64,000 nucleotides of DNA from Quercus robur (taxonomy: Eukaryota; Streptophyta; Magnoliopsida; Fagales; Fagaceae), in NCBI RefSeq assembly GCF_932294415.1, contig NC_065544.1, positions 12,251,351-12,315,350 on the forward strand, read 5' to 3'. Positions 46,801 to 59,018 of this stretch are shown piece by piece. The notes beneath the pieces are model-generated. The model did not search any database. It was not told where the DNA came from and worked only from the letters and a program-made list of their open reading frames with translations. Each line of letters opens with the position of its first letter. The stretch's first letter is position 1. The position numbers were made by a program, and so were the translations under genes.

Positions 46801-49652
46801 CTCTCCTTCCTGAAACAATAGGCCAAACATGAATTCAAAGTGGCATCATACTAGAACAACTGGTCACCATTGATCGAAAAGTTCTTTTTCTATATGAGTG
46901 AAAGAAAAGATAAGAAGTGTGCTTTTCTTCTTCTTTAAACGTGTCATGGTTGCTTTCCCATATCAATGCTCCTATTCTTGGATTTATTTTTTTTTTTCCA
47001 TCCACTAATATTCTTGAAAGATATATATATATATATATTCAAATTTAATCCTTGTTGATGTTCTATGAATACGAGTTATTTTTCCAAAGTTCCATGTTAT
47101 CATTTTAGTATAATATTTACTATGTCATGATGCTAAAATTCTGAGTTCACTTTCTTTGAAGGAAAATTGGAGAGAACTGCCGTCTTGAAGGCAATATGTG
47201 CTGGATTCAAGGAGACCGCTGATCCTCCAATTTGTTTAACTGGAGGTTGATGTTCTTATTTAATTATTACTTTTAATTGACTAATGCTTTCTGATTGATT
47301 ATATTTTTTCTCATTTGCTTTCTGTTATTTAATCAGATATTGAGACTAATGAGTGCACTGAAAACAACGGTGGCTGCTGGCGGGATATAAACACTAATGT
47401 AACAGCTTGCAAGGTATACAAAGCAAAATTTAAGAATTCAATCTTCGTAATTAATGCTCCTCAAGAAAACATATCTCTATGTATTATTGATACTTAGCTC
47501 CTTATTTATAATTAGCTACTTTTTAGTAATGGTGAAGTATTGTATTTGGACAGGACACATTTAGAGGAAGAGTTTGTGAGTGCCCTATTGTAAAAGGTGT
47601 TCAGTACAGAGGAGATGGTTATACATCTTGTAAAGGTACTTTTTTCCCCTTCTGATCAATTGGAAAGCAAGAAACCTCCTGTGAGCATGGGTATATAATC
47701 CTGTTTCATGGTGAGGAGGTGTCGCTATTTTATCAGAGCGTAAAAGAATGTATAGGTTATCATGGTGTGGAAGTTTGAGACCCACATATAACAGCAGTAG
47801 AATGCTATTTTGTTGATGCTGTTGCTATGAGTCACAAGTTTTATCTATATAGGATGGACTTTATCCCATGTATTAGCTACTCACTTTTACTCCTTCACCA
47901 ACAGGGTTTGGGCCTGCAAGGTGCTCAATAAATAATGGAGGTTGCTGGTCAGAAAGTAAAGATGGACTGACTTTCTCAGCTTGCTCAGTTCAGTGATCTC
48001 TATACTAATCTTGTACATTTATCAACTGTTGCTTGCTTCATCAGTTCTTTTGATTCATTGTGAAAGATCTGTCTTTATTTTTCCCTAGCACTCTCCATTA
48101 GAATGTATCCCAAGACTTCTCATTTTCTTTTCCATCTTACCAAAATTCTTTTCATATGCAAAGTAGGAGTCCAAGCTGTCAGGTTGTCATTGTCCACATG
48201 GCTTTCGTGGGGATGGTCAGAAATGTGAAGGTGATCCTGCATACCACTTTTATTATTTGAGACTAGTTTATGTATATGCTCTATTTTTTCAACATTCTAA
48301 TGCTTTTTGGTACCTAATATGCTAACATCTATCACCTTTTATCCTTTTGGTTATGCACCAGATGTCGATGAATGCAAGGAACACCTTGCTTGTCAGTGTG
48401 ATGGTTGCAGCTGTAAAAACACTTGGGGTAGCTATGAATGCAAGTGTAAGGGGGACCATCTGTATATAAAGGAGAATGATGCCTGTATTGGTAAGAAAGC
48501 ACACTTTTTTTTTTGGAAGCAAGATGGTAGATAAGAAAGCATACTCACCTCATGAAACTAAATAACTGTCTTCTGCAAAAGATTTTGTGGTCATCTGCAC
48601 TCAAAAATATTATGTTCCTTGTACTTTTTTCTCTTTCCACTGTAAATTTCGTATGATTAGGAGTTAAGGCTTTTACTTGATGGTTCTGAGGTGGGGGCTT
48701 TCTTAGGCCTAAAGTACTCAATGTTGTCTATGGTCACATCTTTTTTTTCATTCAAGCTGAGCTTCCTAAAAGATGTCGGAAATGGTAAAAGTAAAAATCC
48801 TAAATACAAAAGTCTATGGTCCTTTAAAATATTTGATGTTCTCTCCGAAATTGAAGTGGAATAGTGATTGTGTGCTGAGACTCATGCACATGCACATGCA
48901 CATGCATAAAGCATTGGAGTTTGGAGGATGTGAACATGTCACCTATATGTCTTTCCTAGATTCAGATTAAAATTATGAAATTGAGCATTTGGAGATCATA
49001 TGGAAAGAAAAACATTTTGATGTTGTCTATAGCATGTACAATTTCATTTGTTTCCATTAGCTTTTAGAGTGGGTATTCTTCTTTCATTCATATATTTACA
49101 TGCCAGATAATTCCTTAAAATTCTGACATGAATTTATTGTTACCATAGGAAGTAAGTCCATAATTTTCTATAAGTACATTTATTTATGCTAATATAATTC
49201 CTTAAATTTCTGTGAAGTGATTTTCTATATGATTCCTTCAACTATAGAAGAAATGGTTGTCAGTAGAAAGTATGTTGTTTTGACTGTGGGTGATTAATTG
49301 AAGATATTTTTTTTGGTTTTTGAATGACAGAAAGACGCACTTCGAAATTCGGGTGGTTCCTAACCTTCCTGGTCCTAGCAGCTGTTGTGGGAGCTGGTCT
49401 TGCTGGTTATATATTCTACAAATACAGGCTCCGGGTATATAAAAACTCACCATTGACAGACTATGTGCCCATTTTTTGTTAATTTGTAACCTGGATTAGC
49501 TCTATATACTTGCTGAAACATTTTCTTCCCATTTGCAGTCTTACATGGACTCAGAGATCATGGCTATCATGTCACAATACATGCCACTGGACAGCAACAA
49601 CAATAATGATGTCCGAAGTGAAGCTGAACCTTTACGACAAAGCTCAGTTTAA
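43814..49652 (+). CDS. VSR: Vacuolar sorting receptor (BP-80 family, VSR5/6/7-like), 12 coding exons
   Basis: Type I membrane receptor that carries soluble proteins with vacuolar sorting signals through Golgi and prevacuolar compartments. Exons joined by GT-AG introns: 43814-44156, 45365-46057, 46138-46226, 46428-46497, 47162-47245, 47337-47413, 47554-47635, 47905-47987, 48167-48230, 48362-48490, 49331-49434, 49539-49652. These give 643 residues with no stop; the family is about 620-630. Six Met codons start the frame, with an alternative at Met14; signal peptide to about residue 37, mature start RFVVEKNS. A protease-associated domain ([31 protein letters not shown], then MDSPGES) precedes the central domain ([26 protein letters not shown]). 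A thioredoxin-like part ([20 protein letters not shown]) is followed by three EGF-like repeats at about 427-571, the last calcium-binding (DVDEC), then a transmembrane helix at about 579-601. The 37-residue tail has YMPL at 620-623, the adaptor and sorting signal of VSRs. Closest wording is the Arabidopsis VSR5/6/7 group. Confidence 0.95.
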
Positions 49653-50760
49653 GGTAATAGTTTCTTTACCGTTCTGAGAAATTTTGCATGCTCTATGCTG
49701 GCTTGTTCTTACATTGCCTCCATATATTGCTCCTCTCTGCAGAAACAAAATCTGAAGGAATCAGTACTACAATAAAACCATCCATACACGAGGACCATTA
49801 TAATGCTAGCTGTGAATATTCAGTTACATACATTTGACAGCTCTTTGGTAAACAAAGGAAAGATCCAGTTCTCTCTTTACAACATCACTTTAGAATGACT
49901 CTGAGCTATCTATATACAGAAAATTCCTTCACAAGACATTTCTTCTCTTCTTAAACAAACGCTTACATGTAAATGTAGTTTTGAAATTGAGGAGAAACCA
50001 GGATCAATGTAATGATTAATAGAAATAAATAAGAGAAAGGAAAAGAAAACAAAATTAGGATTGGTTAAATAAGATATGGCTTGCTGTCTGGTCATAATTC
50101 ATAGGAGAATTGTTTTTTTCTTAAATAGAATTTTATACTGCACTCAGATATACTACCTTGAACAAGTCAATTATGTTATCATTAGTCATGGTGGTTATAT
50201 TGAAGGTTGTCATTTGAGACAGTGCAATGGTCTAGCATACAAATGGTAAATCCGGATAGCATTACTCTTGAAGAGCTACAATGATTTCTTATTTTCCTTT
50301 TCTTCACAGACTATGACAAAATATCTATGATTCCAATTATGTGGTTGAATTTATTGAACTGCCTCTCATCATTTTGTTTTCTCTAATCTTCAAGCATTTT
50401 CTTACCCAAATCAACACAAAGGCTATCAAATACAGCAAATTAAAACTTCACAAAATCAGAAGCAGCCAGGAGACTTTTCCACTTATTGCAAAGCCTTATG
50501 TTGAGACATGTGGCTTTCATGTTTTTGCAAAACGCTTTACTTAATCTCTTCTTTTTTTTTTTTCCTTCTTTTTTCTTTTTTTGAGATCTGGGGAAATGTT
50601 TTTAAATAAAGGTTCTTCACATTTCAAGCTATTATTAACATAGCCATATACCTATGTACGATTCCTGAGATCTTGTAGGCTGCCATTTTTGATTCATATT
50701 GTGCACTGCATGACACTAACATCAATAGCATTTGTTTGGATAGTTTAGTCATATACGATT
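49653..50760 (+). other. VSR 3' UTR with probable intron, then intergenic
   Basis: Immediately after the stop, AAG|GTAATA at 49654 and CTCTGCAG at about 49741 could bound a 3' UTR intron of some 87 bases. This is inferred from splice motifs only. Beyond it the sequence is AT-rich with no gene seen. Confidence 0.4.
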
Positions 50761-50826
50761 TTTTTTATCATATTTCAAACTGGGGGACCATCTAGGTGCC
50801 CTTGATTCTATCACAAAAAATGTATA

Positions 50827-50932
50827 CTTTTCCATTGCTTGTGTTAAAATAAAAGATGTAGAGAGAGAAGAAGAGAACCGCTTTTCCATTGCTTGTATTA
50901 AAATAAAAGATGAAGAGAGAGAAGAAGAGAAC
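50827..50932. repeat. Two-copy tandem repeat followed by a T run
   Basis: A unit of about 53 bases (CTTTTCCATTGCTTGTGTTA ... GAAGAAGAGAAC) occurs twice with few differences. A second small direct repeat (CCATTAGGCCGCAAGCCTT and CCATTAGGCCACAAGCCTT) flanks a T run of about 38 bases at 50993-51031, resembling the target duplication of a poly-A/T-tailed insertion reduced to its tail. Confidence 0.8.
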
Positions 50933-50989
50933 GTAAACAAGGGTTCTAGACTAATATGCTTGTCCAGCTTATCAACCATTAGGCCGCAA

Positions 50990-51032
<43 letters not shown>

Positions 51033-51279
51033 AAGCCATTAGGCCACAAGCCTTGTATCGGTAAGAAATGGAAAATTATTATATATAAACATAATTTATG
51101 AATTAAATTTAATAAAAAATTAAATGACACATTATGGTTCAATCTCGGTTGAATCCTGATTCGACCTTAAAAACTTCTTTTCTCCAATTTTTTGAACATC
51201 CCGGATTTCAAAACCACGGTTTACATGGTTTGGCCTAATTCGGCCTAATTGTCTATTGTTGTTCTACCGTGAATCCTAA

Positions 51280-51281
<2 letters not shown>

Positions 51282-51322
<41 letters not shown>
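51282..51322. repeat. AT microsatellite
   Basis: About 20 AT units. The flanking 51323-52112 is AT-rich without genes. The part at 51380-51555 has MITE-like wording (CAGCAAAATAAGCGGTTCTT and AAACGAATCC) similar to the elements at 33860 and 34605, but without clear ends. Confidence 0.85.
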
Positions 51323-51324
<2 letters not shown>

Positions 51325-52122
51325 TAAAGTTGACTAGAGAGAATCATATGATAGGACAAAAATAAGGACAATTAGGTTGTGTCTAGAATTTGAGAAAAAG
51401 TTAGTTTATTTTACTTTTTAACTTATTTTTATTCTTAAAGTGGGTCCTATTGCTCCAAAAGTCAACTTTTAGGTTTTTTTTTTTTTTTTTAACATACTTT
51501 CAGCAAAAAGTTTTCAGTTTCAGCAAAATAAGCGGTTCTTAAACGAATCCTTAATGTTCCTTAATTTTAGTCCACCAAAGAAATCAAGGACCGGAGTTCA
51601 AGTTTCTAGGAAGAAACTCCACACACATATACATAAAAATTAAGCTAGAGTCAACATGTTTTCCTATAATCCTATGAAGTATGAACATTCATATGGAATT
51701 AATCCTATCCAAAAGCTCTCTTCCTAATGTTTTCGTCCTGTTTCTTCAATTCAAATGGTTCGCCTTACTGAATGACCACAGCATCTAGTTGGTGACTGAA
51801 TGAGATGGTTACCAGTACCACTTCATAGAATTTGAATTCCATTGCATCTCTATTAGTGGGGGAAAAAAAGTGAAAATGACCTACCGATCAAACTTCAAAA
51901 GAAAGGATAGGGGTTTTATTCTAGGAGCACAAAAGATTGTTTTAAGTCCATTTATTCTGAAATATGAGATAATTCATTTTACAATGAAGATATAATATTT
52001 TAAGAATATAAAGTTGTATATAGTGATGCATTTAAAATCAATTACTATTTTCAATGGTCGAAATGAAGTTTTAAATTATGCAGTATCATAAATATCTTTG
52101 TATTTATATATATAAGAAATTG

Positions 52123-52593
52123 GGAAAAAATTGGCTTTTGCCCCTTTCAAAAAAACAATCCAGCATTTTGCCCTCTTTCCCAAATTAATTAGAGAAATGC
52201 CCCTCTTTTGAAACTCGATTTTCTCAAAATCGAGTTAAGTCATATGTGACGTTTTTAAGGATCCTATAGTGACGTTTTAAGGACCTATAGTGACGTTTTG
52301 TAATCCGATTTCCATGAAGTCGAGTTATAAGTAAAAAAAAAGAAAAAGAAATTGCATGTAAGTCGACTTCATGGAGATCGGATTACAAAACGTCATTATA
52401 GGCTCCTTAAAACATCATTATAGGCTCCTTCAAACGTCACTATAGGGCTCCAGAATTTTTTTTTTTTTTTTTTTTATAACTCGATTTTGAGAAAATTGAA
52501 TTTCAAAAGAGGGGTATTTCCCTAATTAGTTTGGAAAAGGGGGCAAAATGCTAGATTTTTTTTTTTGGGAAGGGGCATTTGCCCATTTTCTCC
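52123..52593. mobile_element. Mutator-like foldback MITE, 471 bp, with internal repeats
   Basis: The 10-base sequence TAAGAAATTG flanks both sides (52113-52122 and 52594-52603), consistent with the 9-10 bp target duplication of Mutator-like elements. The ends GGAAAAAATTGGCTTTTGCC and, on the reverse strand, GGAGAAAATGGGCAAATGCC pair, and inverted homology continues almost to the centre (GTAATCCGATTTCCATGAAG against CTTCATGGAGATCGGATTAC). Each arm contains three copies of a CTATAGTGACGTTTT-like unit of about 24-28 bases. No coding capacity. In transcribed form it would make a long hairpin. Confidence 0.88.
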
Positions 52594-52661
52594 TAAGAAA
52601 TTGCAATTTTCATGTTATCTCTTTTCAAAACAATCAGAATATGTTACTATTTAAAAAATAA

Positions 52662-53433
52662 CTAGTAAGTTGCCCGTACGATGCATAGATAATTTTGTGA
52701 TATTTTATGTAAAACAGTTTTGAATAATGTTGTACATAAATTATAAAAAAAAATAAATAAATAAGAAAACAAAATTAGAGTAAATAAACATATACATTTT
52801 GAGATATTAAAAATTGGTTTAGTAGCTTCACTGCATATTTGTAGCCTTCTTAAGGTAAGATTATTATTTTTTTAAATCACGAAACCAAAAATAAATGCAA
52901 AAGAGTAACGGGACCATGAAATAAACTAATTTGTGTTGTGTTCATATATTTCATACTATGAAATAAAAATATATCCAACTCTCTGACTATCTCCCACACA
53001 TCGATAGTGCGACATCAAGACATGATGTGGGCAAATGTATATGCATGTGTCTTATAGATGATTTAAAATTAAACCATGGTAGAATATGACTTTACATTGT
53101 GCACCAAATATTCTCTCTACTTATCTACCCAAAATAAAAACTAACTAAATTATCTAACCTAAATTATATTTAAGCCCCTAATTTAAAAAGAAAAAAAAGA
53201 TTTCCGTAGGGGTTTCGGTGTCTTGATGGTGGTGGGAGGTCAGTATAACGGAGGTGATGACCCCTCAGATTCCTTTTTCTCTCTCTTTCAAATGTTTTTT
53301 TAGTCTCAGGTCTTTTATTTTGGTAATATATAGTGAAATAATGTCTTTTATTTAATAATCCACAATATTTTTGTGTCTCTCTATCTCTTTCTAGAGTCTA
53401 ATCTTGTTAGTTATTACCATTAGCCCTTACTTT

Positions 53434-53467
<34 letters not shown>

Positions 53468-54228
53468 TATATATATATATATATATACACTAAAACAGTG
53501 GGTATGCTAAAAGACATGAAGAATAGTGAAAGATGTGGTGTAAGTTTAGGCAATTATGAGATATTAATGAGATAACAGTAAAATAAGATAATGTGAACTT
53601 TTAGGTAACAATAAAAATAAAATAAAAACTTAATGAAAAAGGTAAAAAAAAGGATAAATGCAAAATTAGAATGCCACTTGGCAGGATCTTATGCATTATC
53701 ACATGAGGTCTCTGAGAAAAAGACATTTTGTAACTACTTTTATTTTACAATATTCCTCCAAAAAAATGTTTTTTTTACTCATTCCTTGAATTGAATAATT
53801 ATAATGGTTATGTGTGTGCAATTCATAACTGTTGTTTTACTACATATTTATAGCCTTCTCAAGGTAAGATTAATTTTTTACCCTAAAAAAAAAAAAAAGG
53901 TAAGATTAATTTTTTTTTTTTAAATCATGAAACAAAAAATAAATACAAAATAGTAACAGGACCGTGAAAATCAAATAATTTGTATTGTGTTCGCATATTT
54001 AATACTATGAAATAAAAGTATGTCCAACTCTCTCATTATCTTCCACTCATTGATAGTGCGACATTAAAACATGGTGTGGGCAAGTGTGTATGCACATGTC
54101 TTATAGATGATTTAAAACCATAGTAGAATATAGCTTTACATTGCGTACCAAATATTCTCTCTACTTATATATCCAAAACAAAAACTATCCAACCAAATTA
54201 CCAAAACATAAATCATATTTAATCTCCT

Positions 54229-54260
<32 letters not shown>

Positions 54261-54750
54261 GGGGTTTTGGCGTCTTGATGGTGGTGGGGGGCCAATATGA
54301 GGAGGCGACGTCCCCTCAGATTTCTCTTTCTCTATCTTTCAAATATTTTATCAGTCTCAGGTCTTTTATAGTGAAACAATGCGTTTTAATTTTGTAGTGA
54401 AATAATGCGTTTTATTTAACAATTCACAACATTTTATGTCTCTCCATCTCTCTCCAATACCTTATCTGATTAGTTATTACTATTAGTCCTTAATTTTTTT
54501 TAAAAAATATATTGAAATGGTGGGTATGCTAAAAGGTATGAAAAAGAGAGAAATGTGTGATGTAAGTTTAGGCAATTAATGAGAGACTAATGAAATAACA
54601 ATAAAATAAGTTAATGTAAACTTTTGGGTAATAGTAAAAAAAAAACTTAATGAAAGAGGTAAAAAAGAAAATGTTATATGCAAAATTAGAGCGTCACTTG
54701 GCAAGACCTCACGTACTCCCGTATAAGATCTCTGCTTATATATATATTGA
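52662..54750 (-). mobile_element. Probable non-autonomous Helitron with internal tandem duplication, 2089 bp
   Basis: Read on the minus strand it begins A|TCAATATATATATAAGCAGAG and ends TGCATCGTACGGGC...CTAG|T. That gives a 5' TC, a 3' CTAG, insertion between A and T, and a GC-rich near-palindromic region about 10-15 bases before the 3' end, as Helitrons have. There are no terminal inverted repeats and no target duplication. The inside is two diverged copies of about 0.9-1.0 kb (52815-53715 and 53840-54740), sharing GTAGGGGTTT, GTCTTGATGGTGGTGG, GATAGTGCGACAT and CACTTGGCA blocks at a spacing of about 1020-1050. No Rep/helicase frame was seen. A worn 3' hairpin lowers confidence in the exact end. 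Confidence 0.68.
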
Positions 54751-56110
54751 TAATTATTCCTTTATAACTTCTAATCACTAATCAACATGAGTCTCAAAAA
54801 ACTTTGTGATAAGACTTTATCATACGTACAAAATAAGTATAGATTTTTTTATCTTTATTTTTTTTTTAAAGGATATTGCTATCGTGTTCATCCTTATAAG
54901 AATTTAAGCATAGATTAAATTTCATTATTTTTGACAATTTTTCTTTGATTCCTTTATAATTTATATATCGTGTTGGTTTAAATGAATTTTTCTCAAGCTT
55001 TTAGAGGATGGACTTTAGATAAGATGTTCAACTTTTATACGCCAAGCATTGACTATAAGTCTTGTACATGGAACAAATAGAGATAAGAAATTAAAAATAT
55101 GGTCCATTTTGGTCAGCCTTAGCTTGATTTGTCTAGACATCAATTTTCTCTCTTGCCAAAAGTTCGACTTATTTTAGGTGGAAGTTTCCTTGATTATTAC
55201 TTGTATACAAAATTCCAGAATCATTAAATTGGAATAGGATGAAATTTCTTCCCATCCACACTAAACGTTGTGTACACTCCAAATTTTTTCTGCATCTCAT
55301 AATGATATGTTGTTGATAGGTGTCATCCAAGTCCAACATGATTGAGAATTGTAATTGAGACTATGGCCCAAAAGCTTTACTATTCAATACTTTGCAAGAA
55401 AAATTAAACACTCATTTGATGTAACAGGAGACTACGGAATTTGACACTGTATACACTGGGGTTTGTTCTTGATGTTGTGAAATTGTTGTAGGTACTAAAA
55501 ACTCTAGTTTGATTAGTTGGCAAGTCATGTTCTTTAATCGTGAAAAGTCTACAATGGAAAACTTTTGTGTTCCTACAATAAATATTTTGGAGAAAAAATT
55601 GTTAACCCCCTCATCTCATTGGGACCCCCCTATTTATGCAAAGGAAAAAGGGTCCAATATTCCTAAGTGTGACTTAGTTACATGGTATTTTTGTACAAAT
55701 GTGCCTAGATTTCTTTTAAAAATTTAATTATAATTTTAAACTCTAATTTGGTGGTTTTTATATGATTTTTGTGGTTTGATTTTGATTCAGTAAAGACATA
55801 TTAGCCAAAAGAAACGAAGGTAGAGCTATTAAAGAAATTTGTACTTTCAGATTGGCAATTATAGATGGCTAATGCTACATTGTCATTTGTGGTTGTGGTA
55901 TGAATAAGCGGTATGTTGTTTGGCCGACTGATTGAGGCAAAGCAATTAACTATATTAAAAGAGATTAGCAACTTTTTCTTTCTCCTTTACCATTTGTGGT
56001 ATGTATATGCCTTTTTCACATATGCTCAACTGAAATACCCATTAGGATTTCCCTTAATTATGAAAAAACATATTATTATTTTTTTAAAGAAGTTTTATAT
56101 TTATTAACTG

Positions 56111-56144
<34 letters not shown>

Positions 56145-56787
56145 TTATGTCGAGGGCTATGTAGCTGAATTGGAACCTCCCCATACACAAAGTGTCTAGG
56201 GTTTAACGGAGAAAATGTTCAAATTGTAGGAGTTAAGAAAAAAGGTTCAAGTTGCGGGATTAGCATCATATTATAATTATTTCTAAAAAAAAATAAATAA
56301 AAGGATATAGAGATATATATTGTTTTCCTTGAGCTAAAGCAGTTGCAATGGAAGTGTGGAGTGGATGATTTTTATTTTTTTAGTCCTTGAGTATTTTGGA
56401 TTGTTTCAAATGAGTAATGGCTCCTCTTAGGCTCCTAAATTTTTTGGTTTATTGATTTTGCTATCTATAACTTTGATTCTTCTTTACCTAATAAAGTTTG
56501 GAATTTTCTGTAAGTAAATTTTTTCTTCAAGAAAATGAATAGAAATCTCCCTTCATGCGCATGCTCATGTTGATGTTCATATTTGTATCTTTTGCAATAC
56601 TCAATAAGTTGTTTAATCATTTTGTGAATTATCAATTTTAGTTAAGAAAAAAAGTATAAACACAATACTATTCAATTAAACTAATGTGAAAATTTAAATC
56701 TATTAGATTAAAAAAATGGACATGAAAATGAAAATTTCACAAAAAAATTCTTAAATAGAATTAAAATAATTTTTACTCAATATTGTT
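54751..56787. other. Intergenic, AT-rich, no gene seen
   Basis: Contains an AT run at 56111-56131. Open frames such as 55509-55727 and 55913-56107 lack recognisable domains and codon-like composition. The interval ends with TTGTT (56783-56787), the target duplication of the solo LTR. Confidence 0.5.
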
Positions 56788-57406
56788 TGTGGGGCCCAAC
56801 GATATATGGGCCAGGCCCATTTGTTCATGGAAGCTTTAAGGCCCAATCCGAAGAAGATGGTAGTTCAAGCTCATTAGTGTAAAGCACACATGGGCCCAGA
56901 GAGGCAGCCGAGGACGGTGCAGCCCTCGGCTTGGTCCAAAGCTCCACCAAGAAAAAGGGGCAAAAGTGGCATAGGGACAATCTTAAAAGAGAATCTGAAA
57001 TATCTAGGACAGGCTGCCCTTACTGCCTTTCCCAGACTGAACTTTGCACCTAACAGAGCTATGCTCTTTAACTTTATCAGCTACTCCCAACGACTTAGGT
57101 CTGGGACAGATGGGACAAGTATCAGTCTTGGAAAGGTCGACCCTACACGTGGACGAAGGAAATTGAACGCATGCTAGTATAAAAGAAAAAATATGTAACC
57201 TAAAGAAGGGGCTCCAGTCCCACTGGGAAAAGAGGAGGGGTTCCAAAGGTGAATACACCTGAACCATATATGAACTCCTTAACAAAACCACCGCCGGGCA
57301 AACACGACTTAGCCTTTCGATCCCACTCTCTACAAATGATATTGTATGGGCCCATTTATGTGCGAACCCAACTCTACTGCGGTTTGACGCAAAACGTGTC
57401 CCTACA
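56788..57406 (+). mobile_element. Solo LTR, 619 bp, with 5-bp target duplication
   Basis: Begins TGTGGGGCCCAA and ends CGTGTCCCTACA; TTGTT lies on both sides (56783-56787 and 57407-57411). The termini are the same as those of the LTRs of the element at 13087-17343 read on its minus strand (TGTGGGGCCC ... CGTGTCCTTACA), and it shares GCCGAGGAC wording, so it belongs to a related family. There is no internal region, as expected after recombination between the two LTRs of one element. Confidence 0.9.
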
Positions 57407-57756
57407 TTGTTTATCAAGCAATCATGTACTAACTAACAACATTCCAATCATTACGTGTATAACGGGGTGACGAAATAGTTGTTCAGTTTATTTAAGAAAT
57501 GTGATCTAGCTAATAGAAATTAAAAAAATACAATAACTTTCATGCGTAGTCATGAATTATACCTTTACGTATATCTTATGCATTTTATGAGTTTTATTTT
57601 ATATAAATGTATTTCATAAAATTAACAAAATTTATCATAAAACCCATCATTGTATTTTTTTTAAATCACTACATAAAAATAAAAGAAGTTTTTTTCCCAA
57701 AAAAATGTTCTCCAGTTATAATATTTACCAAAAAAGATCATACCAAAAAAAAATCG
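57407..57756. other. Intergenic, no gene seen
   Basis: AT-rich sequence between the solo LTR and the Helitron-like terminus. A short lysine-rich open frame at 57607-57810 is compositional. Confidence 0.4.
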
Positions 57757-58332
57757 TGCAACGCACAGGCCAATAACCAGTCTATATATATAATTAAAGC
57801 CAAAAACTGAGAGAAAATCCAATTAGGTTCAAATTGTTGTCTAATTTTGTGTCATGTGTCTAATTTAAGGGTTTTTTTTTTTTTTTTTAAAAAAAACATT
57901 GATTCCAAATACCCATGGACTTTTTTATGAGATAGTTTTTTTGATGAGATAGTAGCTCCTAAAAAAGGGCCATATATGGGACTATGATTTCATGAACAAC
58001 ATGTAATTTTAAATAGACTGATGGTAGGTTGCTATACACATGCACGCACACACACATATATAGCCAAAATTGAGAGAAAATTTAATTAAATTCTAAATTG
58101 GAGTCTAATTTTGCCCCACGTGTCTCATTTAATTTTTAAATTTTTGTGTCAAGTGAATTATTAGGTACAAAAATCAAAGGGTCTAAATTCAATTAGATTC
58201 TAAATTGAATTTTAATTGGAGTTCAATTTTACGCCATGTATCCCATCTAATATTTTAATTTTTGTAGCAAGTGAATTATTTTGTACAAAAACAGAAGAGT
58301 CTAAATCCAATTAGATTCTAAATCATATATAT
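57757..58332 (+). repeat. Helitron-like end fragments and ~120-bp tandem repeats
   Basis: CGTGCAACGCAC at about 57754-57765 followed by CCAGT looks like a worn Helitron 3' end. Directly after it, TCTATATATATAATTAAAGC resembles a Helitron 5' end. The following sequence carries about three to four diverged copies of a 120-base unit (CAATTAGATTCTAAATTG, then GTCTAATTTTG, then a GTGTC block, then AAGTGAATTATT) at 57805-58325. No genes. Confidence 0.45.
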
Positions 58333-59018
58333 TGTAGGGACACGATTTTTAACGACCCAAGGACGACATTGGGCTCGTATGTAAAGGGCCCGAACAATAT
58401 GATTTGTAGAGAGTGGGTTTGGAAAGGCCTGCCTTTGGGCGCTGGGTTTCGGTCTGGTCCCGGTTTCATGAGCGATCATACAAAGATGAGTTTGGACTGC
58501 ATAGCTGAGCCTTGCATCAATGTAGTTTGAAAGGTTTGACTCCTCGGAATTAGTCCGATGAGCATTACATTCTCACCATTCCTCCTTTTTCTTCCTTCTT
58601 TCTCCGGGGGCCTCCCCCCCTCCCCCCTTTCTTTCTCCTCCTTTTTTCCCTTTTATACTAGTATTCGATTTCCCTTCTTCATCTACGAGTCAGTTTCTCC
58701 TTGTTTGGGGCAATTACTCGTCCTATCAATCTTCACGTCAGAGTGGTTGGGAAAAGCTGGATAGCATGGTATGGGGTATGGGCTTGTCAGGTGCTGGGCT
58801 CCACGTTATGGTGTTGGCAGCTTTCTAGCTTGTACTGCTCTTGTACTGAGTTTGTCCTTTTCTTCAGGCGTTTTGTGAGGCGTTGAGCGTGAGGTTGTCC
58901 TCGGCTATATTATTGGGCCATCAAGGGGTTCTCCTCATACCTCCTCCGCAGTAGGGCTCCTCGGCTTGGGCTTTGGGCCCTTAATGTGAAGTGGGCCGGG
59001 ATTCCAAATTTCAGGCCC

